Source of the DNA: Intrasporangiaceae bacterium
Lineage (GTDB): Bacteria > Actinomycetota > Actinomycetes > Actinomycetales > Dermatophilaceae
Direction: 5' to 3'
Length of the DNA stretch: 55,429 bases
Assembly (NCBI GenBank): GCA_012838445.1
Contig: DUPF01000231.1
Location: forward strand, 1-55,429
Below, one piece after another: positions 43,826 to 51,572 of this stretch (position 1 is the stretch's first letter; each line of letters opens with the position of its first letter). The notes below the pieces were generated by a model. That model worked only from the letters and a program-made list of their open reading frames with translations. It was not told the DNA's origin and did no database searches. A program made the position numbers and the translations under genes.

Positions 43826-44300
43826 CGTCGGCGCGCCGGGCGTGCAGGCCCAGGACCCGTTCGGCCAACTCCGGATCGGGACCCTCGACGACGGCACCGG
43901 GGACAACCTGCTCGATCGGCAGCGCCGCGACCGGGGACGCGGGTAGCCCCAACTCGGCACTCCACTGCACGAGGAGAGCGGACGAGGCGGCATAGACGAT
44001 CCGGCCCAGGCCGACCCAGCCGTGGGCGGCCGCGCACATCGGGCAGTGCTCGCCGGAGGTGTAGACGACGCAGTCCGCCCGCTCGGTCGGGTTCAGGTTC
44101 GCCGCCGCCCACCGCGCGATCGCGAACTCGGGATGCTGCGTGTGGTCCCCGCTCGCGACGTGGTTGTGGTCTTCGAACAGGACTGTCCCGTCGGCCGAGA
44201 CGAGGACCGATCCGAAGGGCTGGTCCCCGGCCGTGAGGGCCTGCTCGGCCAGGTCGACAGCGCGTGTGAGGAAGGTCCGGTCGGTGTCAGAGATCGCCAT
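43800..44300 (-). CDS. nucleoside/cytidine deaminase family protein
   Basis: A 166-residue zinc deaminase with catalytic HPEFAI (His-x-Glu) and SGEHCPMCAAA (Pro-Cys-x2-Cys). Closest in style to guanine deaminase/tRNA-specific adenosine deaminase-like proteins; the target base cannot be decided. Overlaps the DUF488 gene 3' ends by 26 bp. Confidence 0.88.
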   Translation of the reverse strand: MAISDTDRTFLTRAVDLAEQALTAGDQPFGSVLVSADGTVLFEDHNHVASGDHTQHPEFAIARWAAANLNPTERADCVVYTSGEHCPMCAAAHGWVGLGRIVYAASSALLVQWSAELGLPASPVAALPIEQVVPGAVVEGPDPELAERVLGLHARRADVTRPAAGR

Positions 44301-44309
44301 GGCATCACG

Positions 44310-45113
44310 TTAGCCCGCCGCTCGCTCCCGCCGCGCCATCGCGATGTAGTGCCGCCCGAGGAGGTAGACCGCGAGGGCACAGAGCAGGTGCCACAGCGCG
44401 TGGCCCTGCAGCCACGACTCCGGGTCGCACCAGGGTCCCCCGCTCTGCGAGATGAGCCAGATCCCGAACGCGACCAGGAGCGCCAGCACGGAGCCGACAC
44501 CCCACAGCGGCCGCGGTGGACGCACCCGCCGCCACAGCACGATCTCGATCAGCAGTGCCGCGATCACGAGCACCGCGAAGACGAGGTTCCCGGTGTGGTG
44601 CAGGATCTCGATCCGGTCCCCGCGCAATGTCACCCGCGTGCCCACCCCGAAGACGACGATGAACGCCAGGACCACCCGAGCGGTCGAGAACCGCCCCAGC
44701 CGCCCGACGGCGTAGGCCACCGAGAACGCTGCGATGAGATGCATCGACATGACGTCGAGGTGGCCGCCGAGGGCGCTCTCGGTCGCGTGCATCGCCATCG
44801 ACGCCGGCCCGAGCAGGGCCGCGGTCGCGGTGAAGACCGTCGTCACCGGGAGCGAGTTCAGGCGGTGCGCCGGGTCGCGTGCGTGCCAGGCCAGGGCCAG
44901 CCCGGCCGCGACGAAGCCGAGGTTGCTCAGCGTGTTCGACGGCTGGGCGAAGAAGCACCAGTGCGCCGTCTCACAGAACTGCGCCCCGCGGTCGACATCA
45001 GGACCGAGCCACCCGTAGGCGGTGGCGAGGACGACGAGTCCGACACCGAGCACCCCGACCAGTGCGGTGACCGCAAGGGGCAGCACCGATCGAGAGGACG
45101 GGGACCGGACCAC
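44310..45113 (-). CDS. multi-pass ceramidase-like (CREST) membrane protein
   Basis: A 267-residue protein with about seven membrane helices. Conserved polar residues in HATESALGGHLDVMSMH and GHALWHLLCAL match the His/Asp/Ser metal-hydrolase pattern of the alkaline ceramidase/CREST superfamily, and CDPESWLQGHALWH is especially typical. Lipid-amide hydrolysis is the family activity; a bacterial substrate is unknown. GTG start without a clear ribosome site, so the start is uncertain. Confidence 0.72.
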   Translation of the reverse strand: MVRSPSSRSVLPLAVTALVGVLGVGLVVLATAYGWLGPDVDRGAQFCETAHWCFFAQPSNTLSNLGFVAAGLALAWHARDPAHRLNSLPVTTVFTATAALLGPASMAMHATESALGGHLDVMSMHLIAAFSVAYAVGRLGRFSTARVVLAFIVVFGVGTRVTLRGDRIEILHHTGNLVFAVLVIAALLIEIVLWRRVRPPRPLWGVGSVLALLVAFGIWLISQSGGPWCDPESWLQGHALWHLLCALAVYLLGRHYIAMARRERAAG

Positions 45114-45120
45114 AGGAGCA

Positions 45121-45156
45121 AGTATGCGGTCCGCACCAGGGTGCGGACCGCATACT
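45121..45156 (-). terminator. hsp20 terminator made of inverted GTATGCG pair
   Basis: AGTATGCGGTCCGCACC pairs perfectly with GGTGCGGACCGCATACT around AG, a 17-bp stem. It lies 26 bp past the hsp20 stop on the minus strand. Each arm carries the window-wide heptamer GTATGCG/CGCATAC. Confidence 0.75.
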
Positions 45157-45181
45157 CATCGGTGGATCGGGTCGGGGACGA

Positions 45182-45628
45182 TCAGCCCTCGACGTTCTCG
45201 CTCGTGGCCGTGCTCGTGACGGTGTCCTGCGTCGACCGGTGGGTCACCGAGATCTTGCGCGGCTTGGCCTCCTCGGTCACCGGGATGCGCAGGGTCAGGA
45301 CGCCATCGGCGTAGTCGGCGGCGATCTTGTCGAGCGCGACGCCGTAGCCGAGGGTCAGCTGGCGGGCGAAGGTGCCGCTCGGCCGCTCGTGGGAGAGCCA
45401 CTGGACCTCCCCGTCGGCCTCGGTGCGCCGCTCGGCGCGGATCGTCAGGGTGCGCTCCTCGACATCGATGTCGATCGAGTCGGGGTCGGCGCCGGGCAGG
45501 TCGATGTGGGCGACGAACTCGTCACCGCTTCGGTACAGGTCCATCGGCATGCCGGTGGCGGTCGGGGTGCGCAGAGCACCGGACATGATGCGGTCCAGGT
45601 CGCGGAAGGGGTCGAAACGGGTGGCCAT
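45182..45628 (-). CDS. small heat shock protein, Hsp20 family
   Basis: A 148-residue alpha-crystallin domain protein: N-terminal MATRFDPFRDLDRIM, core VAHIDLPGADPDSIDIDVE and ADYADGVLTLRIPV, and a C-terminal tail with an IxV-like KISV. It holds unfolded proteins under stress. A strong GGAGGAG ribosome site precedes the ATG. A HAIR-like HspR site lies about 95 bp upstream. Confidence 0.95.
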   Translation of the reverse strand: MATRFDPFRDLDRIMSGALRTPTATGMPMDLYRSGDEFVAHIDLPGADPDSIDIDVEERTLTIRAERRTEADGEVQWLSHERPSGTFARQLTLGYGVALDKIAADYADGVLTLRIPVTEEAKPRKISVTHRSTQDTVTSTATSENVEG

Positions 45629-45720
45629 GGTCTCCTCCTCGAGATGGCGGTTGCTCAGATGTGTTGTCGTACAGGTGTCGGGCGTGCTGCCGGGGCGGTC
45701 GCCGTGCGACAGGACGCGAA

Positions 45721-45741
45721 CATGAGCGTCAACGACTCAAC
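45721..45741. promoter_or_regulatory. HAIR-like HspR operator
   Basis: CATGAGC-N7-ACTCAAC matches the HspR inverted repeat CTTGAGT-N7-ACTCAAG at 11 of 14 positions. It is about 95 bp upstream of hsp20, in the divergent hsp20/kynA region. HspR control of an Hsp20 gene is known for mycobacterial acr2. No hspR is in the window. Confidence 0.45.
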
Positions 45742-45782
45742 TTTGAGCTCTATTCCCGCAGGGATGCGTCAGGGCCAGGAGT

Positions 45783-45798
45783 TGTGACCTGACCCACA
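45783..45798. promoter_or_regulatory. putative Crp/GlxR-type operator upstream of kynA
   Basis: TGTGA-CCTGAC-CCACA matches the Crp consensus at 9 of 10 positions and sits within a GTTGTG-N8-CACAAC dyad (45781-45800). It ends 30 bp before the kynA ATG, a position suited to repression or close activation. Confidence 0.45.
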
Positions 45799-45828
45799 AC
45801 GCTGGTGAACCTTCGATACGTTGAGCAG

Positions 45829-46704
45829 ATGGACACCACCAACACCCGAGAGATCGAGCAGAGCGTCCACACCGATCTGCGCGACACGATGACCTATGGG
45901 TCCTACCTGGCCCTGGACACTCTCCTCGACGCCCAGCGACCCGTCTCGGTGCCGCCGCATCACGACGAACTGTTGTTCATCATCCAGCACCAGACGTCCG
46001 AGCTGTGGCTCAAGTTGATGCTGCACGAGTTGCGTTCCGCCGCACGGCTGCTCGCCCAGGACGAGATGCGGATCAGCCTGAAGATGCTGGCCCGGGTCAA
46101 ACACATCCAGCGGTCCATGGTCGAGCAGTGGTCCATCCTGGCGACGCTCACCCCAACGGAGTACGCCGAGTTCCGCGGCTTCCTCGGCAAGGCCTCCGGG
46201 TTCCAGTCCTTCCAGTACCGCGCCGTCGAGTTCATCCTCGGCAACAAGCACCCCGGCATGCTCAAGGTCCACGAGCAGGACCCGGCCGCGCACGCCCTGC
46301 TCAGCGAGATCCTGCACGCCCCGAGCGTCTACGACGAGTTCCTGCGCTGCCTGGCCCGCCGCGGCTACGCGATCCCGACGGAGGTCCTGGAGCGGGACGT
46401 CACGCGGGCCCACGTCTCCCACCCGGGCCTGATCGACGTCTTCTACGGGATCTACGCCGACGCGGAGCACCACTGGGACGTCTACGAGGCCTGTGAGGAG
46501 CTCGTCGACCTCGAGGACAACTTCCAGTTGTGGCGGTTTCGGCACCTGAAGACGGTCCAGCGGATCATCGGGATGAAGACCGGCACGGGCGGCTCGTCCG
46601 GAGTCGCGTTCCTCCAGCGGGCCCTCGACCTGACCTTCTTCCCCGAGTTGTATGCGGTCCGCACCCGGATCGGCGCGGTCGACTCGACGGAGGTCCCCGA
46701 CTGA
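45829..46704 (+). CDS. kynA: tryptophan 2,3-dioxygenase
   Basis: A 291-residue heme dioxygenase opening L-tryptophan to N-formylkynurenine. Proximal-region and substrate motifs YGSYLALDTLL, FIIQHQTSELWLKLMLHEL, ASGFQSFQYRAVEF and the C-terminal FRHLKTVQRIIGMKTGTGGSSG are all intact. ATG 45829 (MDTTNT) is used; GTG 45805 is an alternative. Overlaps kynU at TGATG. A Crp-like site lies just upstream. Confidence 0.95.
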   Translation: MDTTNTREIEQSVHTDLRDTMTYGSYLALDTLLDAQRPVSVPPHHDELLFIIQHQTSELWLKLMLHELRSAARLLAQDEMRISLKMLARVKHIQRSMVEQWSILATLTPTEYAEFRGFLGKASGFQSFQYRAVEFILGNKHPGMLKVHEQDPAAHALLSEILHAPSVYDEFLRCLARRGYAIPTEVLERDVTRAHVSHPGLIDVFYGIYADAEHHWDVYEACEELVDLEDNFQLWRFRHLKTVQRIIGMKTGTGGSSGVAFLQRALDLTFFPELYAVRTRIGAVDSTEVPD

Positions 46705-47996
46705 TGTCGACCGACCCGCAGGACCGGCCGGGCCGGACCGAACTGCACCATCTGCACGAGTTGCACGAGCGCGCTGCCGAACTGGACGCCGCCGACGAGA
46801 TCGCCTGGACCCGTGACCGATTCGTCCCGATGGGGGCGGGTGAGAGTGCGGTGCGGGCCTATCTGGACGGCAACTCCCTGGGGCGGCCGTTGCGGGCCAC
46901 CCAGCGCCGGATCAACGACCTCATCGAGTCGGCGTGGGGGACCCGGCTGATCCGGTCCTGGGACGAGGAGTGGATGGAGTTGCCGCTCACACTCGGTGAC
47001 CGGATCGGGGCGGTCGTCCTCGGGGCTGCACCGGGCCAGACGTTCATCGGTGACTCCACGACCGTCATGCTCTACAAGCTTCTTCGTGCCGCGGTGGCGG
47101 GTGCGCTCACCAGCGACCCGCGGCGGACCAGCATCGTCCTCGACACCGAGAACTTCCCGACCGACCGTTACGTCGCCGAGGGCATCGCCGCGGAGACCGG
47201 ATCGCGCCTGGTCTGGATCGAGCCGGACCCGTCGACCGGGGTGATCCCGGAGCAGGTCGCCGCTGTCGTGACGGAGCAGACCTCCGTCGTGCTCCTCTCC
47301 CACGTCGCCTACAAGTCCGCGTGGGTGGCCGACCTGGCCGCGATCACCGAGATCGCCCACGACGTAGGCGCACTGGTCCTCTCCGACACGTGCCACTCCG
47401 GTGGGGTGCTCCGCGAGGATGTCGACGCGACCGGCATCGACATCGCCGTCGGCTGCTCGTACAAGTTCCTCAACGGCGGCCCGGGCGCCCCCGCCTACGG
47501 CTATGTCGCGGCCCGGCACCACGACCGGCTCCGCCAACCCATCCAGGGCTGGATGGGGCACGCCGAACCGTTCGTCATGGGCCCCGGATACCGTCCCAGC
47601 CCGGGGATGCGGCGGTTCATCTCGGGCACGCCACCGATCCTCGGCATGGTCGGCATCGCCGACACGGTGGACCTGATCGAGGAGGCCGGGCTGGACCGGA
47701 TCCGGGCGAAGTCGACCGCGTTGACCCGATTCGTCATCACTGCCGTCGATACACACCTGGCCCGGCACGGGGTGCGCGTCGTCTCCCCGCGCGAGGACGC
47801 CCGGCGCGGAGCGCACGTGACGATCGCCCACCCCGACAGCCGCTCGATCTGCGCCCAGTTGTGGTCTAGGGACATCATCCCCGACTTCCGCGAACCGGAC
47901 GGCATCCGGCTCGGATTGGCCCCGCTGTCAACGAGTTTCGCCGAGGTCGCGATCGCGCTGACCGAGATCGACGACCTCCTGCGCCGGCGCCGCTAG
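46704..47996 (+). CDS. kynU: kynureninase
   Basis: A 430-residue PLP enzyme cleaving kynurenine to anthranilate and alanine. N-terminal YLDGNSLGRP, cofactor Asp/His in LSDTCHSGGVL, Schiff-base Lys in GCSYKFLNGGPGAPAY. Coupled to kynA by TGATG. Its stop (TAG) shares the CTAG palindrome with the convergent hydrolase gene. Confidence 0.95.
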   Translation: MSTDPQDRPGRTELHHLHELHERAAELDAADEIAWTRDRFVPMGAGESAVRAYLDGNSLGRPLRATQRRINDLIESAWGTRLIRSWDEEWMELPLTLGDRIGAVVLGAAPGQTFIGDSTTVMLYKLLRAAVAGALTSDPRRTSIVLDTENFPTDRYVAEGIAAETGSRLVWIEPDPSTGVIPEQVAAVVTEQTSVVLLSHVAYKSAWVADLAAITEIAHDVGALVLSDTCHSGGVLREDVDATGIDIAVGCSYKFLNGGPGAPAYGYVAARHHDRLRQPIQGWMGHAEPFVMGPGYRPSPGMRRFISGTPPILGMVGIADTVDLIEEAGLDRIRAKSTALTRFVITAVDTHLARHGVRVVSPREDARRGAHVTIAHPDSRSICAQLWSRDIIPDFREPDGIRLGLAPLSTSFAEVAIALTEIDDLLRRRR

Positions 47997-48769
47997 GAAC
48001 CCTGACCCTCCCCGGAGACCGCCGACCGGACGGCTGCGACGACCTCGGTCCAGGCGGCTGCCGCCGGGTCGATGAGGTCGTAGTGGTGCGCCCCGGCGAT
48101 GACGTCGACCGCCAGGCCGGAGCCGGTCGACTGGGCGACCGGTACGGTCAGGTCCTCCGCACCGTGGACGCAGCGGACCTGCCCCAGCCGCTCCGGCACC
48201 TCGGCGAGGAGACGGACCGGGTCGAGGTGCGCATACCGTCCCCGCTTGGCGGCCGTGCGAGCCCCGAGCCAGTCCATGATGGCCCCCTCCCCCAACGTCT
48301 CGGTCAGGCCGCTCGTGAGATCGACGACCGGGGCGAGCGCAACGACCGGCACCGCCGGACGGACCTGGTCGAAGGCGCGCTGCAGCACCAGGGTCCCCCC
48401 GGCGGAATGGCCCACCCAGGCTGCCGGCTCCTCCCCGAGACCTTCGAGCAGATCCGAGATGGCATGGATATCGGTGACGCTGAGGTCCGGATCGCCGCTG
48501 ACCCGCCGATACTCGGCGAGGACGACCGGGCGGGCGAGCTGATCGGCGAGGATCGCGGCCGCGAGTCGGGCATGCGCGCGGTCGATCGTCGGGCGGAAGA
48601 ACCCCCCGTGGACGAACACGATCGGCGACCCGCCCGAGGTACGCGGCGCATACCACTCGATGATCTGGTCCGGGTGCGGACCGTAGGACTCCTCCCGGCC
48701 CGGCCCGACCTGGGCGGCGCGCTCCAGCAGCGAGTCGAGGGCGGCGTCCTCGCGCTCCTGCGGGGTCAT
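47993..48769 (-). CDS. alpha/beta hydrolase, probable N-formylkynurenine formamidase
   Basis: A 258-residue esterase-like enzyme with HGGFFRPTIDR (HGG oxyanion motif), nucleophile Ser in WVGHSAGGTLVL, acid in HGAEDLTVP and His in AGAHHYDLIDP. The HGGF motif and convergent position next to kynA-kynU suggest the kynurenine formamidase step, though general esterases share these features. It overlaps kynU by four bases. ATG 48769 is used; GTG 48778 is possible. Confidence 0.78.
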   Translation of the reverse strand: MTPQEREDAALDSLLERAAQVGPGREESYGPHPDQIIEWYAPRTSGGSPIVFVHGGFFRPTIDRAHARLAAAILADQLARPVVLAEYRRVSGDPDLSVTDIHAISDLLEGLGEEPAAWVGHSAGGTLVLQRAFDQVRPAVPVVALAPVVDLTSGLTETLGEGAIMDWLGARTAAKRGRYAHLDPVRLLAEVPERLGQVRCVHGAEDLTVPVAQSTGSGLAVDVIAGAHHYDLIDPAAAAWTEVVAAVRSAVSGEGQGS

Positions 48770-48800
48770 GGCGCTCACGAACCCACTGTAGATAAGGAAA

Positions 48801-48828
48801 GAGCCCAGGTCGCCGTTGACCCGGGCTC
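48801..48828 (-). terminator. intrinsic terminator with T-rich tail
   Basis: On the minus strand GAGCCCGGGTC-AACGGC-GACCTGGGCTC (one mismatch) is followed by TTTCCTTATC. This is the only clear Rho-independent terminator with a T-rich tail noted in the window. It lies 20 bp past the stop of the 52-residue gene. Confidence 0.8.
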
Positions 48829-48847
48829 GCATCTTCTTAGGAGTTCG

Positions 48848-49006
48848 TCACATCCGGAAGGCACGGACGAACTGGACTTGCTCTGCGTGGGCGCGCTTGG
48901 CTCGCACGGTCTCGACCTTGTCGAGGCGGTCCGCCTGGGAGCGGAACATCTCGCTGAGCTTACGCAGCACCCGCGCCGGACTCTGGTGCGTGTGCGTGGT
49001 GTTCAT
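48848..49006 (-). CDS. small basic protein divergent from LysR regulator, unknown
   Basis: A 52-residue protein beginning MNTTHTHQSPARVLRKL, predicted as two amphipathic helices rich in Arg, Lys and Glu (RSQADRLDKVETVRAKR). No family recognised. Support for a real gene: GGGGA ribosome site 3 to 7 bases before ATG 49006, a strong terminator after it, an AT-rich promoter-like gap, and a divergent LysR gene. The longer track start (64 aa) has no ribosome site. Confidence 0.6.
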   Translation of the reverse strand: MNTTHTHQSPARVLRKLSEMFRSQADRLDKVETVRAKRAHAEQVQFVRAFRM

Positions 49007-49051
49007 GTCCCCTATTGTGTCAACATCAACTACTAAGCACAAGTGGAATCT

Positions 49052-49069
49052 ACTTATCAGCAGTTAAGT
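49052..49069. promoter_or_regulatory. dyad in the LysR / small-gene divergent promoter
   Basis: ACTTA-N8-TAAGT forms an inverted repeat with a LysR-type T-N11-A-like spacing, inside the AT-rich gap 49007-49098. Related half sites (CTACTAAG, CTACTTATC) lie close by. A candidate binding site for the adjacent LysR regulator. Confidence 0.4.
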
Positions 49070-49098
49070 CGATCTGAAGATTGGGATAGGCTCGTCGC

Positions 49099-49989
49099 AT
49101 GCTCGATCCGCACCGCCTGCGCGTCTTCCGATCCGTCCTGGCCAGCGGCTCCGTCGGGGCCGCCGCCGACAACCTCAAGATGAGTTCGAGCGCGGTCAGC
49201 CAGCACCTGTCCGCCCTTCAGCGCGAGACCGGCCTGACCCTGTTCCGCCGTGAGGGCCGCGGCCTGGCCCCCACCCCGGCGGCTCTGACCCTGCAGGCCG
49301 AGAGCGACGGACTGATGGGTATGCTCGCCCGCCTCGACTCCCTCGTCGCCGACCTGCGGGAGGGACGCAGCGGGCGTCTGACCGTCGGGTACTTCCCGTC
49401 CGCCGGCGCCGAGTGGATGCCCCAGCTCGCGGTCCGGCTCACGACCGAGATGCCGGAGCTGACCCTGGACTTCGTCCTCAACGACAGCCCGTCGCGCACC
49501 TACGCCCCCGACCTCGACATCGTCGTCGAACCGCCCGGGACCCCACCCCGGGACGGCTATCGGCGCACCGATCTGGTGAGCGACGCATACGTGGCGATGC
49601 TGCACCGGGACCACCCGCTCGCCGACGCGCAGTCCCTCCACCTGGCCGACCTGCAGGAGGACCGGTGGATCTCCAACGATCCGCTCCGCGACATCCACAC
49701 GATCCTCGTCAACGAGGCGTGCGCCGCCGCCGGGTTCCGACCCCGGTATGCGGTCCAGGCCCAGGACCACCACACCGCCATCGCGTTCGTCGCCGCCGGG
49801 GTCGGGGTGACCGTGCTGCCGGGTCTGGCCTCGCACGTCCATCCGCGCGACGCCGTCGTCGTGCCGATCACCGCGCCGACACCGATCCGGCACATCTCGG
49901 TGCTCAGCCGGGAGCGGACCGCCAGCCCGGCCGCCGTCGAGCGGGCCGTGGAGCTACTGACGATGCTGGCTGCTCCCGGCACCCGCTGA
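49099..49989 (+). CDS. LysR-family transcriptional regulator
   Basis: A 296-residue LTTR: winged HTH LRVFRSVLASGSVGAAADNLKMSSSAVSQHLSAL (sections), then a periplasmic-binding-like effector domain (GRLTVGYFPSAGAEWMP, FVAAGVGVTVLPGLA). Effector unknown. Divergent from the 52-residue gene, so that gene is the likeliest target. Ends in a short duplicated segment. Confidence 0.9.
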   Translation: MLDPHRLRVFRSVLASGSVGAAADNLKMSSSAVSQHLSALQRETGLTLFRREGRGLAPTPAALTLQAESDGLMGMLARLDSLVADLREGRSGRLTVGYFPSAGAEWMPQLAVRLTTEMPELTLDFVLNDSPSRTYAPDLDIVVEPPGTPPRDGYRRTDLVSDAYVAMLHRDHPLADAQSLHLADLQEDRWISNDPLRDIHTILVNEACAAAGFRPRYAVQAQDHHTAIAFVAAGVGVTVLPGLASHVHPRDAVVVPITAPTPIRHISVLSRERTASPAAVERAVELLTMLAAPGTR

Positions 49990-50007
49990 CCCCCGGCACC
50001 CGCTGAC
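49975..50007. repeat. 16-bp tandem duplication over the LysR stop codon
   Basis: CCCGGCACCCGCTGAC occurs at 49975-49990 and again at 49992-50007. The first copy includes the LysR stop. A recent small slippage duplication between convergent genes. Confidence 0.6.
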
Positions 50008-50039
50008 GGGGCTGCCGGTGCGCTGACTCAGACGTTCGG

Positions 50040-51239
50040 CTACTGCTGGCCGATCGCGCCGAGGAGCTCCTGGAACCAGCCGACGGACGGGTCGAACTTC
50101 TTGTGCCCCTTGATCCGGGGGAACTCGATGGCCCGCAACTCGTCGCCGCGCTCCTCGTCGTGGCCGACGACGCCGGAGACTCCGGCCATCGCCGACTCGA
50201 CCGCGAGCGTGGTGCACGTGTCGATGAGCTCGAGGTCCTCGCTGTTCGGGGCGGCCGAGCGGGAGAAGTACCCCGACTTCTGGACCATCGTCTTCTCCGC
50301 ACCGACGAGCTCGGCGAACTGCTTGGCGAACCAGGCCCCCGGGTTGACCTTGTCGAGCTGGACGTGCCCGAACGGGTCGACCGGCACCTCTTCACCCTTG
50401 GCGCGCATCTCCTCGACGATCTCCTCCACGCCGGCACCCTCGGAGAGGAAGATGTTGACGCAGCCGATCTCGTCCATGACGGCCTTGAGCCGGTCGGCCT
50501 CCGCGTGCAGGTCCGGGTGCAGCTCGGGGACGTAGACCGCGTGCACGTCCCAGCAGCGCGGGTCGTTGCCGAAGCCGGTGACGAACTCCTGCTCCCCCAC
50601 CCATGCGTGGTAGCGACGGGCGGTCTCGGCGGTCAGCCAGCCACAGTTGCGGCCCATGACCTCGTGGACGATGAGCATCCGCGGGTTCGAGGAGTGTTCG
50701 GCGATGATGTTCTTGGCGTAGAGCGAGCCCTGCTCGGCGGCGGTCCAGGCGCCGAGGCTCTGCCGGATCGGGACGACGTCGTTGTCGATCGTCTTCGGCA
50801 ACCCGACGACGGTCAGTTCGTAGTCGTTCTCGTGCAGGTAGGCGGCCAGGTCCGCCGCGGTGGTGTTCGTGTCGTCGCCGCCGATCGTGTGCAGGACGTC
50901 GACACCGTCCTTGGTCAACTGCTCGGCCGCGACGTGGAGCGGGTCCTGCCCCTCCTGGACCAGTCCGCGCTTGACGCAGTCCTCGACGTTGGTCAGCTTG
51001 ACCCGGCTGTTTCCGATCGGGGAGCCGCCGCGCAGGTGGAACAGGTGCGCCTTCTCCCGCACCTCCGGGGTGACCTCGTCGTAGCGGCCGGTGAGCAGGC
51101 CGGCATACCCGTCGAGGTAGCCGATGATCCGGATGCTCGGGTCCAGAGCGGTGTACTTCTCGATGAGGCCCCCGACAGCGGAGGACAGGCACGGGGCCAG
51201 GCCACCGGCGGTGAGGAGGGCGACGGTGCGGACGGTCAT
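50040..51239 (-). CDS. pfp: PPi-dependent 6-phosphofructokinase
   Basis: A 399-residue PFK. The phosphoryl-donor site reads GGDDTN and PKTIDND, the Asp/Lys pair that marks PPi-using enzymes (ATP enzymes have GGDGS and PGTIDND). MGRNCGWL is the sugar-phosphate site. It interconverts fructose-6-P and fructose-1,6-bisP reversibly. GAAAGGTGA lies 8 bases before ATG 51239; the longer track start is rejected. Confidence 0.93.
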   Translation of the reverse strand: MTVRTVALLTAGGLAPCLSSAVGGLIEKYTALDPSIRIIGYLDGYAGLLTGRYDEVTPEVREKAHLFHLRGGSPIGNSRVKLTNVEDCVKRGLVQEGQDPLHVAAEQLTKDGVDVLHTIGGDDTNTTAADLAAYLHENDYELTVVGLPKTIDNDVVPIRQSLGAWTAAEQGSLYAKNIIAEHSSNPRMLIVHEVMGRNCGWLTAETARRYHAWVGEQEFVTGFGNDPRCWDVHAVYVPELHPDLHAEADRLKAVMDEIGCVNIFLSEGAGVEEIVEEMRAKGEEVPVDPFGHVQLDKVNPGAWFAKQFAELVGAEKTMVQKSGYFSRSAAPNSEDLELIDTCTTLAVESAMAGVSGVVGHDEERGDELRAIEFPRIKGHKKFDPSVGWFQELLGAIGQQ

Positions 51240-51383
51240 GGTGGCGTTCACCTTTCGTGGGATGACACAACGGGTATGCGGCACTCGCCTCCATCATGGC
51301 GCATTGCGACGGTCCTGGCCCGACCGGGCAGCGCGCGAGGTGTTCGCCGTGCCGTGCTCGCTGTCAGGCGCGGACGAGCCGAG

Positions 51384-51480
51384 GCGCTCGGCGCGAGACG
51401 AGGCGGTTGCACACCGCGAGGCGCAATAGCACCTCGCCTCGCACAGACCACCTCGCGTCACGCGCGCCACCTCACCTCGC
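51384..51480. repeat. left 97-bp direct repeat flanking the AbiEi-like gene
   Basis: Matches 52547-52643 over the same 97-base length with about ten mismatches and no gaps. Internally it is built from variants of CACCTCGC/GCGAGGTG spaced about 20 bases. Contains short self-complementary segments (CGAGG...CCTCG). Confidence 0.8.
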
Positions 51481-51523
51481 CACCGGTCGTGGAGCCGCCA
51501 TCAACGCCCACTCGCCCGCTTAC

Positions 51524-51532
51524 TGTGGATAA
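51524..51532. promoter_or_regulatory. TGTGGATAA motif at the start of the AbiEi-like gene
   Basis: TGTGGATAA is the exact complement of the DnaA box TTATCCACA. It overlaps an alternative GTG start (51525) of the downstream gene. A single box does not make an origin; it may be a regulatory motif. Confidence 0.3.
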
Positions 51533-51572
51533 CTTCCGTCGGTCAGGACCGCGACGTGCTGAGATCGATGCC

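Larger units (their letters stand above)
51240..51572. other. 333-bp region upstream of pfp and the AbiEi-like gene
   Basis: Non-coding. It contains the pfp promoter side (51240-51300), the left 97-bp direct repeat (51384-51480), and the motif TGTGGATAA close to the start of the next gene. No other gene seen. Confidence 0.7.

Noticed and set aside
51524-51532. Replication origin suggested by a DnaA-box word
   Set aside because: Single box, no AT-rich unwinding region, no dnaA/dnaN nearby.
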